Shown: one piece after another, positions 17,339 through 24,616 of the stretch
Numbering within the stretch: position 1 is the stretch's first letter
Layout of the letters: each line of letters opens with the position of its first letter
NCBI GenBank assembly: GCA_003599455.1
Contig: QZKF01000065.1
Location: forward strand, 1-36,484
Direction of reading: 5' to 3'
Source: Comamonadaceae bacterium
GTDB taxonomy: Bacteria; Pseudomonadota; Gammaproteobacteria; Burkholderiales; Burkholderiaceae_C
DNA: 36,484 bases
Made by a program: the position numbers and the translations under genes
Notes under the pieces: model-generated
What the model saw: only the letters and a program-made list of their open reading frames with translations
Database searches by the model: none
What the model was told of the DNA's origin: nothing

Positions 17339-18298
17339 TCAGTCCGCCTTGATCTTGTACTTGGTGATGATGTCGCGCCATTGCGTTTGTTCGCGGCTCA
17401 TCACGGTGGCGAACTCGGTCGGTGTCGATGTGTATGGCAGAGCCCCGGTTGGCAGCAGTTTGGCCCTGACGGCCTCGTCGGCCATTACCTTCTTCACGGC
17501 GGCATTGAGCTTCATGATCACATCGTCGGGCGTGCCAGCGGGCGCGAGCAGGCCGAACCAGACCTCTGATGTGAAACCAGGTACTACTTTGTTGATGGTC
17601 GGCACATCCGGCACCACGGCAGAGGGTGTCTCGGTGGCGACGCCGAGCATGGTGATATTGCCCTCCTTGACCTGCCCCAGCATGGCGGAGGAGGGCGTCG
17701 TCAGTAGCATCTGTACGTCGCCGCCACGCACCGCCATTGTGGTGCCAGCCTCGCCCTTGTAAGGTATGTGCTCAACTTTGATGCCTGCCATCTGCGCGAA
17801 GCGGGCACTGGCGAGGTGCCCGTACGAAGCGGTTCCAGCAGAGGCATACATGATTCCGTTCGGCTGCTTCTTCACGTACTTCAGGAACTCCGCCAGATCG
17901 GTGGCGGGCACTGACTTGTTGGTGACCAGCACCATGGGCACTGCGGTGACGGTGGTGATCGGCTTGAAGTCCTTGATTGGGTCGTAGCCCAACTTGTCGT
18001 TGAGCAAGGGGGCGATCAGCACGCCGTTGTTCGGATAGAGAAGGGTGTAGCCGTCTGGCTTCGCCCGCGCCACTGCCTGTGCTGCAATGGCGCCCGACGC
18101 GCCAGGCTTGTTATCGATGATGACGGGCTGGCCCAACAGTTTCGACAGCGGGTCCTGAATCATCCGCATTTGGGAGTCGCTGGTGCCGCCGGCAGGGTAA
18201 GGGATGACGATGGTTAGTGGCCGCGAGGGGAAGGAGTCTTGAGCGGTTGCAAAGCAGGCCGTCAGTCCGCCCAGTGCGAGCAGCAGTGGGATTCTCAT
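17339..18298 (-). CDS. TTT-family (Bug/TctC) periplasmic receptor
   Basis: A 319-residue TTT substrate-binding protein with signal peptide MRIPLLLALGGLTACFATAQ and mature start near DSFPSRPLTIVIPYPAGGTS. Also present are IDNKPGASGAIAAQ and EHIPYKGEAG. The start is debatable. AAGGAG lies 15 bases before the ATG at 18298 but only six bases before an in-frame TTG at 18307, which would add three residues (reading Leu/Met-Lys-His) and a more basic n-region. The TTG may be the real start. It heads the unit with the FAD dehydrogenase and NIPSNAP genes and is preceded by a dyad operator like those at the other two promoters. No TctAB genes are nearby. Confidence 0.93.
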   Translation of the reverse strand: MRIPLLLALGGLTACFATAQDSFPSRPLTIVIPYPAGGTSDSQMRMIQDPLSKLLGQPVIIDNKPGASGAIAAQAVARAKPDGYTLLYPNNGVLIAPLLNDKLGYDPIKDFKPITTVTAVPMVLVTNKSVPATDLAEFLKYVKKQPNGIMYASAGTASYGHLASARFAQMAGIKVEHIPYKGEAGTTMAVRGGDVQMLLTTPSSAMLGQVKEGNITMLGVATETPSAVVPDVPTINKVVPGFTSEVWFGLLAPAGTPDDVIMKLNAAVKKVMADEAVRAKLLPTGALPYTSTPTEFATVMSREQTQWRDIITKYKIKAD

Positions 18299-18330
18299 GT
18301 GCTTCAAGCTTGTCTCCTTAGATAGTTCAA

Positions 18331-18341
18331 TGGTTGGGCCA
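18331..18341. promoter_or_regulatory. Variant TGGT-N3-(G/A)CCA dyad upstream of TTT receptor
   Basis: TGGTTGGGCCA differs from the TGGT-N3-ACCA box by one position and is embedded in a larger inverted repeat CAATGG-N5-CCATTG (18329-18345). It lies 33 bp upstream of the ATG at 18298, the same distance as the crotonase-unit operator has from its start. It is probably the third site of the same regulon. Confidence 0.55.
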
Positions 18342-18349
18342 TTGATTGT

Positions 18350-18896
18350 ACAGAGCTGGTTGAAATTGAAAAGCCCCCCGGAAGCCTTGGATTGCAAAGC
18401 TTTCCAGGTCGGCGATGCAAGGCCAGTGCCTCACCTCCGTCGCCCTTTTCATGGGCAGTCAGGCTGGAGGCAAGGCGTTGGCGCGTCAGGCAGCTGTCGC
18501 ATTGCGCGGTCACCAAAGGCAGTCGACTCACTTCGCCGCAATCAAGCACGGGCCTTCAACGGGCCGCACGAAGTTCAAGCTGTACCGTCAGGCCGCTCGC
18601 CGGTTGCTGCGCCACTCACTCAGCAAGGATCGCCCTGGGTACGCAGAGCCACCAACTGGAGTGCATGTGGTCGTGCATGCGATGAGAAACATGCCGTGCC
18701 TTACTCATTTCAGGTCCAGCCGCACAACGCTAAGTGCCTCTTGGCCGATGCCAGCAGACGTGATAGCGAGGAAGGGAGAGACATGCTTTCGTATACGAGG
18801 CAAGACGGTGAATTGCCACTTCAAACCGGGAGATGTGCAAGTCACAGGACATCTTGAACGCCAGAACCCGGGATGTCGACGGTTGCAAATTGGGAT
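18350..18896. other. No recognisable gene
   Basis: About 550 bases without a supportable gene. Open frames exist on both strands (the longest plus-strand one continues to 18987), but they have no ribosome-binding site, no family resemblance I can see and unusual composition rich in Arg, Ser, Cys and His. The plus-strand frame also runs antisense into the alpha/beta hydrolase remnant. I regard the stretch as decayed or non-coding sequence at the edge of the catabolic cluster. Confidence 0.5.
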
Positions 18897-18898
18897 AA

Positions 18899-19219
18899 TC
18901 AATATGGAGTGTCGTAGTTGGCCAGACAGTGCTCCACTGCTGCAAGAGTGCGATCAAACGCCAGGGATACACTCGGCGCATAGTTGATCATCGACAAGAA
19001 TCTATGCAACAGTCCATCGCACCGGACGACGTCCGCATTCACCCCTGATTCAAGCAGACGCCGCACATAGGCCTCCCCCTCGTCGCGTAGCGGATCACAG
19101 CAGGCTGTCAAGATCAATGCTGTGGGCGACACCGCCAGATCGAGAGCTGCCAACGGTGACGCCTATGGGCCAGCGCGCTTGGCAGGGTCTGGCAAATACT
19201 GGTCCCAGAACGACACCAT
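18899..19219 (-). pseudogene. Alpha/beta hydrolase (HSL/acetyl esterase type), C-terminal remnant
   Basis: Reading the minus strand from 19219 gives MVSFWDQYLPDPAKRAGP, an in-frame TAG (19163-19165, at the place of a usual Tyr codon), then ASPLAALDL, PTALILTACCDPLRDEGEAY and GLLHRFLSMINY. This matches the last third of hormone-sensitive-lipase-type esterases, with the catalytic Asp in CDPLRDEG and His in LLHRF. The nucleophile serine and oxyanion half are missing: homology ends abruptly at about 19220. The fragment has one nonsense mutation and no 5' half, so it is a dead gene. Confidence 0.78.
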
Positions 19220-19472
19220 GTCTCCACGGGGTCAGTTTTCAACGGAAGCCAACACAGTCGTTAAACAAAGTCGCATGACATCCCAAAAATGGTTTTGAAA
19301 TCAACCCCGTAACTGTTCGGCAAAGCTGTCCAAGTTATCTCCATCGAGGAAATGAACCGTGTCGTGGCTGCTGCCGGAACTTCAGGACCGTAGCGGACGT
19401 GACTGGTATCCAATTTTGTTGTGCACCCATGAAGGTCAATGCCTTTGCCTGTTTCAACTTCAAGGAGGTTGT
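19220..19472. other. Junction and leader before ankyrin gene
   Basis: No gene is recognised. The left part (about 19225-19260) begins where the hydrolase remnant ends and carries, on the minus strand, TTGAAAACTGACCCC, reminiscent of the ends of some IS21-like elements; no transposase or inverted partner is seen, so this is weak. The right part ends in the ribosome-binding site AAGGAGG (19462-19468) of the ankyrin gene. Confidence 0.3.
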
Positions 19473-19832
19473 ATGTCTGGAGGCAACTGGAAAGAGATGT
19501 ATGCCGCGGCCGAAAGCGGCGATCTCCCGCTGGTCGAGTACTTCGTGAAACTGGGTGTCGACATCGACTACGCCCATCCCGAATTTTTGTCGACGCCGCT
19601 GGTGGCCGCCATCCTGGCCAAGCAGGAAGAGGTCGCCCTCTATTTGCTTGATGCAGGAGCCAACCCCTGTCTGCACTCCGAGTTCGATGCCATGACGCCT
19701 GTTCAGGCAGTCCGACATGTTGGCCTGTCACAGGTTGAGGCGAAGTTGGTTGAGCTCGGAGCCCCTGCGCTACCGCCTGCGGAGGTGGAAAAGAGCTGGC
19801 TGGCCAGGATGGTTGGTCGTCTCGCGGCGTGA
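19473..19832 (+). CDS. Ankyrin-repeat protein
   Basis: A 119-residue protein with about three ankyrin-like helices-turn units: MYAAAESGDLPLVEYFVKLG, STPLVAAILAKQEEVALYLLDAGAN and MTPVQAVRHVGLSQVEAKLVELGA (shown as the segments AAAESGDLPLVEYFVKLG, VALYLLDAGAN and KLVELGA). The start at 19473 is set by AAGGAGG four bases upstream; upstream frame extension lacks any signal. Ankyrin proteins bind other proteins, and small single-domain ones can be immunity-like or regulatory, but no partner gene is evident. It lies alone in the boundary region. Confidence 0.82.
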   Translation: MSGGNWKEMYAAAESGDLPLVEYFVKLGVDIDYAHPEFLSTPLVAAILAKQEEVALYLLDAGANPCLHSEFDAMTPVQAVRHVGLSQVEAKLVELGAPALPPAEVEKSWLARMVGRLAA

Positions 19833-19967
19833 TTCCGGTGGGCCAAATCCCCACGCGACATCACGTGACCGAGCTTGCAGTTTGGCTGTAGATTTCCGAG
19901 GCTCAACTCGGTAGGTCGGGTTTCACCTGAATGCTCGGGGCCCTGGAGGCGAGTAGCTTGCGGCTGT

Positions 19968-20264
19968 ATGCACCAAAACGAGTTCGATCCACTTGAGCTG
20001 CGCCGCTCGATGCGGTTTGCGCTGGACCTTGTGGCGGCTCACCGCATAGCAAAGGGCCTGACGATTGATCTGGAGCGCATGACCGCCATTCGTGAGACGT
20101 TGGAAGAACGGCTGACGCTTGCATTGGCAGAAGTCGACAAGGGCTCAATGCCGTCAACTTGGTCGTGGTCAAAAGTAGCCGAAACGCTTTCGGTCGAAAT
20201 CGCGCTACAGATCATTCGTGAGCAGAAGAATGAGCCTCAGGACCCAGCCTATCGAACCGGATGA
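19968..20264 (+). CDS. Hypothetical protein, 98 residues
   Basis: A small soluble helical protein with no family that I recognise. The sequence begins MHQNEFDPLELRRSMRFALD and has charged heptad-like helices around TAIRETLEERLTLALAEVDKG. The ATG at 19968 has only a distant GGAGG (19945-19949, 18 bases away), so the start is uncertain and the frame remains open upstream to 19875. The composition looks protein-like rather than antisense noise. It is probably an accessory gene of the boundary region. Confidence 0.5.
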   Translation: MHQNEFDPLELRRSMRFALDLVAAHRIAKGLTIDLERMTAIRETLEERLTLALAEVDKGSMPSTWSWSKVAETLSVEIALQIIREQKNEPQDPAYRTG

Positions 20265-20400
20265 GAGTGGCGAGTACCTCAGCCCAGTCTTGAATCTTCC
20301 TTCAGGATATCAAGTGCTCCTTTTAGAAACTGCCATCACTCAGGCTGTTGAATATTGGATGCCAACTGCTGAGCTGTGCGGCTGTTGGTAGGCAGTTCGT

Positions 20401-20652
20401 TCAACCCTGGCGGACTTTCGATTTCAGCAGGGGGTCGGGCCGATCTGGCTCAGGAGCCAGCCCGAAAGTCGAGTCCCCCTGACGCTGCCAATCTTCGGCC
20501 ATCATCCGCAGTTGCCACTCCTCTGGGTAGTGGCGTAAAACGCCCCGAGTCCGGAGGCGGAGATCGGCGGGTACATCTTGGCGTTTTTCCAAGTCCTGCA
20601 GCAATTCACTTGCCAAGCGCAGGGCACGGGTGCGTTCGTCTGGTGTAGTCAT
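20401..20652 (-). CDS. BPSL0761-like small protein
   Basis: An 83-residue protein opening MTTPDERTRALRLASELLQD, followed by DVPADLRLRTRGVLRHYP. This is the pattern of the BPSL0761-type family of small proteins found in beta- and gammaproteobacteria, of unknown function. The start at 20652 is chosen from that conserved MTTPDERTRAL opening; a longer frame to 20706 is not supported. It is monocistronic and faces leftwards. Confidence 0.78.
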   Translation of the reverse strand: MTTPDERTRALRLASELLQDLEKRQDVPADLRLRTRGVLRHYPEEWQLRMMAEDWQRQGDSTFGLAPEPDRPDPLLKSKVRQG

Positions 20653-21010
20653 GAGTATCCATTCTGAGTATCGAGATAGGGTTGATGCAACGGTGCCAGC
20701 TTTCAAGTGCGTCAGGGCACCGAAAAATTCATGAGTTCATGTCTCAGAACCGTCGCGATGGTCCCACCTCCTCGAACCCAACGGTCACAATTTGAGGAAG
20801 TACAATGAGGGTCCGTAAGAGGTGCTTTGTTGCTTGTCGATGACGTTGGTTTGCAGGTGATGCCCTGAGAGTTTGTTCGGTGTCATTCGTCAGCGACAGA
20901 GTCGGCTGTGTAAGTTGTTGTGCTGGTTGAAGATTTCGAGTTTCGCTTTGTGTGATGACGATTGCGCCCAACCAACAACGGCGTAGGTCAACGTGTCTAC
21001 ACATTGAGAT
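20653..21010. other. Intergenic stretch without a gene
   Basis: About 360 bases with no supportable gene. A minus-strand frame crossing it begins inside the tRNA-like segment, and its first residues (GLVARARFELATWV-type) are the usual artefact of translating tRNA antisense, so it was discarded. The stretch is less GC-rich than its surroundings and has several T-rich runs. No integrase, repeat array or second tRNA half was found. Confidence 0.5.
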
Positions 21011-21060
21011 CTTGCGTCTCATAACCCAGGTCGCAAGTTCAAATCTTGCCCGCGCAACCA
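21011..21060 (+). other. 3' half of an initiator-tRNA-like sequence (possible att site)
   Basis: From CTCATAACCC (anticodon-loop-like, CAT) through AGGTC, the T arm GCAAG-TTCAAAT-CTTGC (perfect 5-bp stem, 21033-21049), CCGCGCA and a genomic ACCA (21057-21060), this matches the 3' half of tRNA-fMet. The anticodon stem is not complementary, two bases appear missing after CCC, and no 5' acceptor or D arm exists within the right distance. It is therefore not a functional tRNA. A tRNA 3' half starting at the anticodon loop is what site-specific integration into a tRNA gene leaves behind. Confidence 0.6.
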
Positions 21061-21087
21061 ACCCAATCAAGCATTTGCTTGTCACTG

Positions 21088-21118
21088 AAGCCCTCGGAAA
21101 CGAGGGCTTTTTTGTTTT
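21088..21118 (+). terminator. Intrinsic terminator after tRNA-like segment
   Basis: A 9-bp perfect stem AAGCCCTCG and CGAGGGCTT with a GAAA tetraloop is followed by TTTTTTGTTTT. It lies 28 bases after the tRNA-like 3' end, as for a real tRNA gene, and could also stop read-through toward the convergent LysR gene. Confidence 0.88.
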
Positions 21119-21169
21119 CCGGGCCTGCCCGCCCCATCCTTCTCCGGATGGCCGATCCAGGCCCCTCGC

Positions 21170-22099
21170 TCACCTGACCACGTTGCGGCCCCTGGGCTTG
21201 GCCGTGGCGCGGCTGGCCTGCGTCAGCAGGTGTGCGAAGGCCGCCGCCGCTGGCGACAGGCTGCGGCCGGTGCGGCGGATCAGGCCGATGGTGCGGTGGA
21301 TCGCGGGGTTCTCCAGCCGCACGCCGACGATGGAGGCCGGCTGGCGAGGCAGCGTGAGCTGCGGCACGATCGCCACGCCCAGGCCGTTGTCCACGAAGCC
21401 GATCAAGGTGGAGATGTGGCGGAACTCGCAGACCGGGCGCGGCAGCGGTGTGAGATCGGCCAGCGCCTGGTCGATCAGAACCCGGTTGCGGCTCGCGTGC
21501 GACACCAGCGCGTACGGGTAGTTGGCCAGCTCTTCCCAGCCCACCGAGCGCCGCCGGGCCAGCGGATGCCCGACCGGACAGGCCAGCACGAACGGCTCCT
21601 TCAGCAACGGCGTGAATTCGACCTCCGGGTCCTGCATGCCGGTGTAGTTCAGCGCGAAATCCGCTTCGCCGCTCTTCACGCTGGCCAGCACCTCGTCGGC
21701 CCCTTCCTCGATGATGCGCACCAGCACATGCGGGTGGTGCTCGCGGTAGCTGCGGATCACCGCAGGCAGGAAGTGGTGCACGGCGGAGAACACGCAGCCG
21801 ATTGTCACGTCTCCTGCTTCCAGGTGGGCGACATCGTGCAGGTCGATCACCGAGCGGTCCAGGCCGTCGATGCCGCTGCGCACCTGGCCCAGGAAGCGCT
21901 GCCCCAGCTGCGTGAGCGCCACGCTGCGCGTCGTGCGATCGAAGAGGCGCACGCCCAGCAGATGCTCCAGGTGGGAGATGCGGCGCGAGAGCGCGGGCTG
22001 CGACAGGTGCAGCGCCTTGGCCGCCGCCGCGAAGCTCTGGAGCTCGCCCACGGTGACGAAGGCGCGCAGGTCCGCCAGTGTGGGTTTCATCGTGACCAT
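21170..22099 (-). CDS. LysR-family transcriptional regulator
   Basis: A 309-residue LTTR. The N-terminal winged HTH reads LRAFVTVGELQSFAAAAKAL and LSQPALSRRISHLEHLLG, followed by LFDRTTRSVALTQLG; the C-terminal effector domain covers the rest. The start at 22099 is set by GGGAG five bases upstream; ATG 22090 is an alternative. It is divergent from the TTT receptor-MmgE/PrpD-CaiB operon across about 105 bp with a T-N11-A dyad. It is very likely the activator of that operon, responding to the transported substrate. Confidence 0.93.
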   Translation of the reverse strand: MVTMKPTLADLRAFVTVGELQSFAAAAKALHLSQPALSRRISHLEHLLGVRLFDRTTRSVALTQLGQRFLGQVRSGIDGLDRSVIDLHDVAHLEAGDVTIGCVFSAVHHFLPAVIRSYREHHPHVLVRIIEEGADEVLASVKSGEADFALNYTGMQDPEVEFTPLLKEPFVLACPVGHPLARRRSVGWEELANYPYALVSHASRNRVLIDQALADLTPLPRPVCEFRHISTLIGFVDNGLGVAIVPQLTLPRQPASIVGVRLENPAIHRTIGLIRRTGRSLSPAAAAFAHLLTQASRATAKPRGRNVVR

Positions 22100-22113
22100 G
22101 CTGTCTCCCATTC

Positions 22114-22128
22114 ATGCATGCAATGCAT
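22114..22128. promoter_or_regulatory. Candidate LysR box (T-N11-A)
   Basis: ATGCAT-GCA-ATGCAT is a 15-bp interrupted dyad in the divergent LysR/TTT receptor region, giving T-N11-A (TGCATGCAATGCA, 22115-22127). It lies 15 bp upstream of the LysR start, where an autorepression and activation site is expected. Confidence 0.55.
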
Positions 22129-22204
22129 CAAGACCTCAGAAAGATGCAATTTACAGCAGATGGACGCACTGTCAACATGCAGCCACAACGAAGGAGACAA
22201 GACC

Positions 22205-23176
22205 ATGAAACGCCGCCACCTCTTGCAGGCCGCATCGGCTGCCATCGCCATGCCCGGTCTCGCCCTCTCACAGACGAGCTATCCCGTCCGATCCATGCGC
22301 TACATCGTGCCCGTGTCCGCGGGCGGTGGCAGCGACATGATCGCGCGCGTCGTCACCGAGCGCTGGGGCAAGGTGCTGGGCCAGAGCTTCGTCGTGGACA
22401 ACCAGAGCGGCGGCGGCGGGGTGGTCGCCTGCCAGCTCACCGCGCGGGCGCCGGCCGACGGCTACACCCTGCTGCAGGGTTACGTGGCCACGCACGGCAC
22501 GACACCCGCCACGCGCCGCGTCAACTACGACGCGGTCGCCGATTTCACGCCCATCGGCATGATCGGCGCGACGCCCAATGTGCTGGCGGTCAACGCCAAC
22601 GTGCCGGTGAAGGACATCAAGGAGTTCATCGACTACGTCAAGCGCCAGCCGGGCAAGCTGAGCTACGGCTCCGCCGGCCAGGGCTCGCTCACGCACTTGA
22701 CGATGGAACTGCTCAAGCAGGAGACCGGCATGTTCCTGCTGCACATTCCCTACCGCGGCATCGCGCCCGCCATCAACGACCTGCTGGGCGGCCAGACCCA
22801 GGCGATCTTTCCCGGCCTCGCGGCGGCCCTGCCGCACCTGCGCTCGGGCCGCATGCGCGCGCTGGCCGTCACCGGCAAGCAGCGCAGCCCGCAGCTGAAG
22901 GACGTGCCGACGATGGAAGAGGTGGGCTTCAAGGGCTTCGATGCCATGCAGTGGTACGGCGTGGTTGGCCCGGCCGGCATGCCGCCGGACATCGTGCGCC
23001 GCCTCAACGAAACCCAGGTCGCGGTGCTCAAGGCGCCCGAGCTGGCCGAGAAGCTCGCGGGCGAGGCGGTGGAGCCGTGGCCGATGACGCCCGAGCAGTT
23101 CGGCCAGTACATCAAGGCCGACGTCGCGCGCTGGACCGCGCTGGCCAAGGCCCGAAACATCCGCCTGGACGAGTGA
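22205..23176 (+). CDS. TTT-family (Bug/TctC) periplasmic receptor
   Basis: A 323-residue TTT substrate-binding protein. The signal MKRRHLLQAASAAIAMPGLA has a twin-arginine-like head. Family segments include MRYIVPVSAGGGSD, VDNQSGGGGVVACQL, GSAGQGSLTHLTMELL and HIPYRGIAPAI. AAGGAG eight bases before the ATG fixes the start. It is the first gene of the operon divergent from the LysR regulator, so it probably captures the pathway's carboxylate substrate in the periplasm. No TctA or TctB gene lies in the window. Confidence 0.94.
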   Translation: MKRRHLLQAASAAIAMPGLALSQTSYPVRSMRYIVPVSAGGGSDMIARVVTERWGKVLGQSFVVDNQSGGGGVVACQLTARAPADGYTLLQGYVATHGTTPATRRVNYDAVADFTPIGMIGATPNVLAVNANVPVKDIKEFIDYVKRQPGKLSYGSAGQGSLTHLTMELLKQETGMFLLHIPYRGIAPAINDLLGGQTQAIFPGLAAALPHLRSGRMRALAVTGKQRSPQLKDVPTMEEVGFKGFDAMQWYGVVGPAGMPPDIVRRLNETQVAVLKAPELAEKLAGEAVEPWPMTPEQFGQYIKADVARWTALAKARNIRLDE

Positions 23177-23228
23177 CGCCCGGCGCATCCCGCTTCTCCT
23201 TCCTCTCCTTCTTCATCAAGACATCCAC

Positions 23229-24599
23229 GTGGCCCGCAACACCCAAGTCCCCGCCGACACGACGGCACCCCCCATCACGTCCATCCTCGCCCGTTTCGTC
23301 GCCGGCCACGCCTCCCGGGGCTGGAGCGACGCCGTGGACCACGAGGCCCACCGCACCTTCTACAACTGGCTGGGCTGTGCCATCGGCGCTGCCCAGCACG
23401 AGGCGGCCGACGCCGCCCTGTCGGCGGTGCAGATGCTGCAGCCCGCGCCGCAGGCCACCGTGCTGGGGCGCACCGAGCGGGTGGACATGGCCAGCGCCGC
23501 GCTGGTCAACGGCATCACCTCGCACACCTTCGATTTCGACGACACCCACCTCAAGACCATCATCCACCCGGCTGGCCCCGTGGCCTCGGCCGTGCTGGCG
23601 CTGGCGGAGCACCTGGGCAGCAGCGGGCGCGAGGTGCTCGATGCGCTCGTGCTCGGCATCGACGTGGCTTGCCGCATCGGCAACGTGATGTACCCCGACC
23701 ACTACGACCGTGGCTGGCACATCACCGGCTCCACCGGCATGCTGGGTGCGGCGGCGGGTTGCGCGCGCCTGCTGAAGCTGAACGAGCAACAGACCGCGAT
23801 GGCGCTGGGCATCGCCGCTTCGCAGCCGGTCGGACTGCGCGAGCAGTTCGGCACCATGACCAAGCCCTTCCACCCGGGTGGCGCGGCGCGCGCCGGCCTC
23901 ATGTCGGCCCTGCTGGCCAGCAAGGGCTTCACCGCCAGCCCGCGCGCGCTCGAAGCGCCGCGCGGTTTCGTGCAGGTGGCGTCGGACAAACGCGCCTGGC
24001 ACGAGGTGACGGACGAACTCGGCGAGCGCTTCGAGATCTCCTTCAACACCTACAAGCCGTTTGCCTGCGGCATCGTGATCCACCCCAGCATCGACGCCTG
24101 CGTGCAGCTGCGGGACCAGGGGGTCACGCCGGACCAGGTGAAAACCATCGAGCTGCGCGTGCACTCGCTGGTGCTCGAACTCACCGGCAAGAAGGAACCG
24201 AAGGACGGCCTGCAGGGCAAGTTCAGCGTGTACCACGGCTGCGCGGTGGGCTTGATCCATGGTCGGGCGGCGGAAGAAGAATTCTCCGACGCGGTGGTCA
24301 ACGACCCGGCCGTGGTCGCGCTGCGCAACAAGGTGCACGCCACGGTGGACGACTCGATCGCCGAGGAAGCCGCGCACGTGACGGCCGTGCTGCTCGACGG
24401 CCGCCGCGTCGAGGTCCGGGTGGAGCACGCGATCGGATCGATGCAGAACCCGCTGACCGACGCGCAGCTGGAGGCCAAGTTCGGCTCCCTCGTGGCGCCC
24501 GTGCTGGGCGAGGCGAAGGCGCGCGCCATCACGGCCGCGTGCCGCTCGCTGGCCCTGGCGCCCGATGTGCGCGCACTCACCGCGCTCGGCCGCCCTTGA
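23229..24599 (+). CDS. MmgE/PrpD family protein
   Basis: A 456-residue protein of the 2-methylcitrate dehydratase/cis-aconitate decarboxylase superfamily, of normal length. Landmarks are the N-terminal ARFVAGHASRGWSDAV, HTFDFDDTHLKTIIHPAG around residues 98-115 (active-site His and Asp region), GSTGMLGAAAG and TMTKPFHPGGAARAG (near 215). The family includes dehydratases, isomerases and decarboxylases of tri- and dicarboxylates. The start is GTG 23229. The 52 bases after the TTT receptor gene are pyrimidine-rich and hold no better start. Together with CaiB and crotonase it suggests dehydration or isomerisation of a branched dicarboxylic acid, but the substrate is unknown. Confidence 0.93.
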   Translation: MARNTQVPADTTAPPITSILARFVAGHASRGWSDAVDHEAHRTFYNWLGCAIGAAQHEAADAALSAVQMLQPAPQATVLGRTERVDMASAALVNGITSHTFDFDDTHLKTIIHPAGPVASAVLALAEHLGSSGREVLDALVLGIDVACRIGNVMYPDHYDRGWHITGSTGMLGAAAGCARLLKLNEQQTAMALGIAASQPVGLREQFGTMTKPFHPGGAARAGLMSALLASKGFTASPRALEAPRGFVQVASDKRAWHEVTDELGERFEISFNTYKPFACGIVIHPSIDACVQLRDQGVTPDQVKTIELRVHSLVLELTGKKEPKDGLQGKFSVYHGCAVGLIHGRAAEEEFSDAVVNDPAVVALRNKVHATVDDSIAEEAAHVTAVLLDGRRVEVRVEHAIGSMQNPLTDAQLEAKFGSLVAPVLGEAKARAITAACRSLALAPDVRALTALGRP

Positions 24600-24616
24600 C
24601 CCATCCCGAGCGACCC

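Noticed and set aside
18415..18987. Plus-strand open frame of 190 codons
   Set aside because: No ribosome-binding site or recognisable family, and it overlaps the hydrolase remnant in antisense.
20960..21060. A complete tRNA gene
   Set aside because: Only the T arm, 3' acceptor strand and CCA are good; no D arm or matching 5' acceptor at the right distance, and the anticodon stem does not pair.
20744..21085. Minus-strand open frame of 113 codons
   Set aside because: Its first residues come from antisense translation of the tRNA-like 3' half, a common artefact, and the rest has no family likeness or ribosome-binding site.
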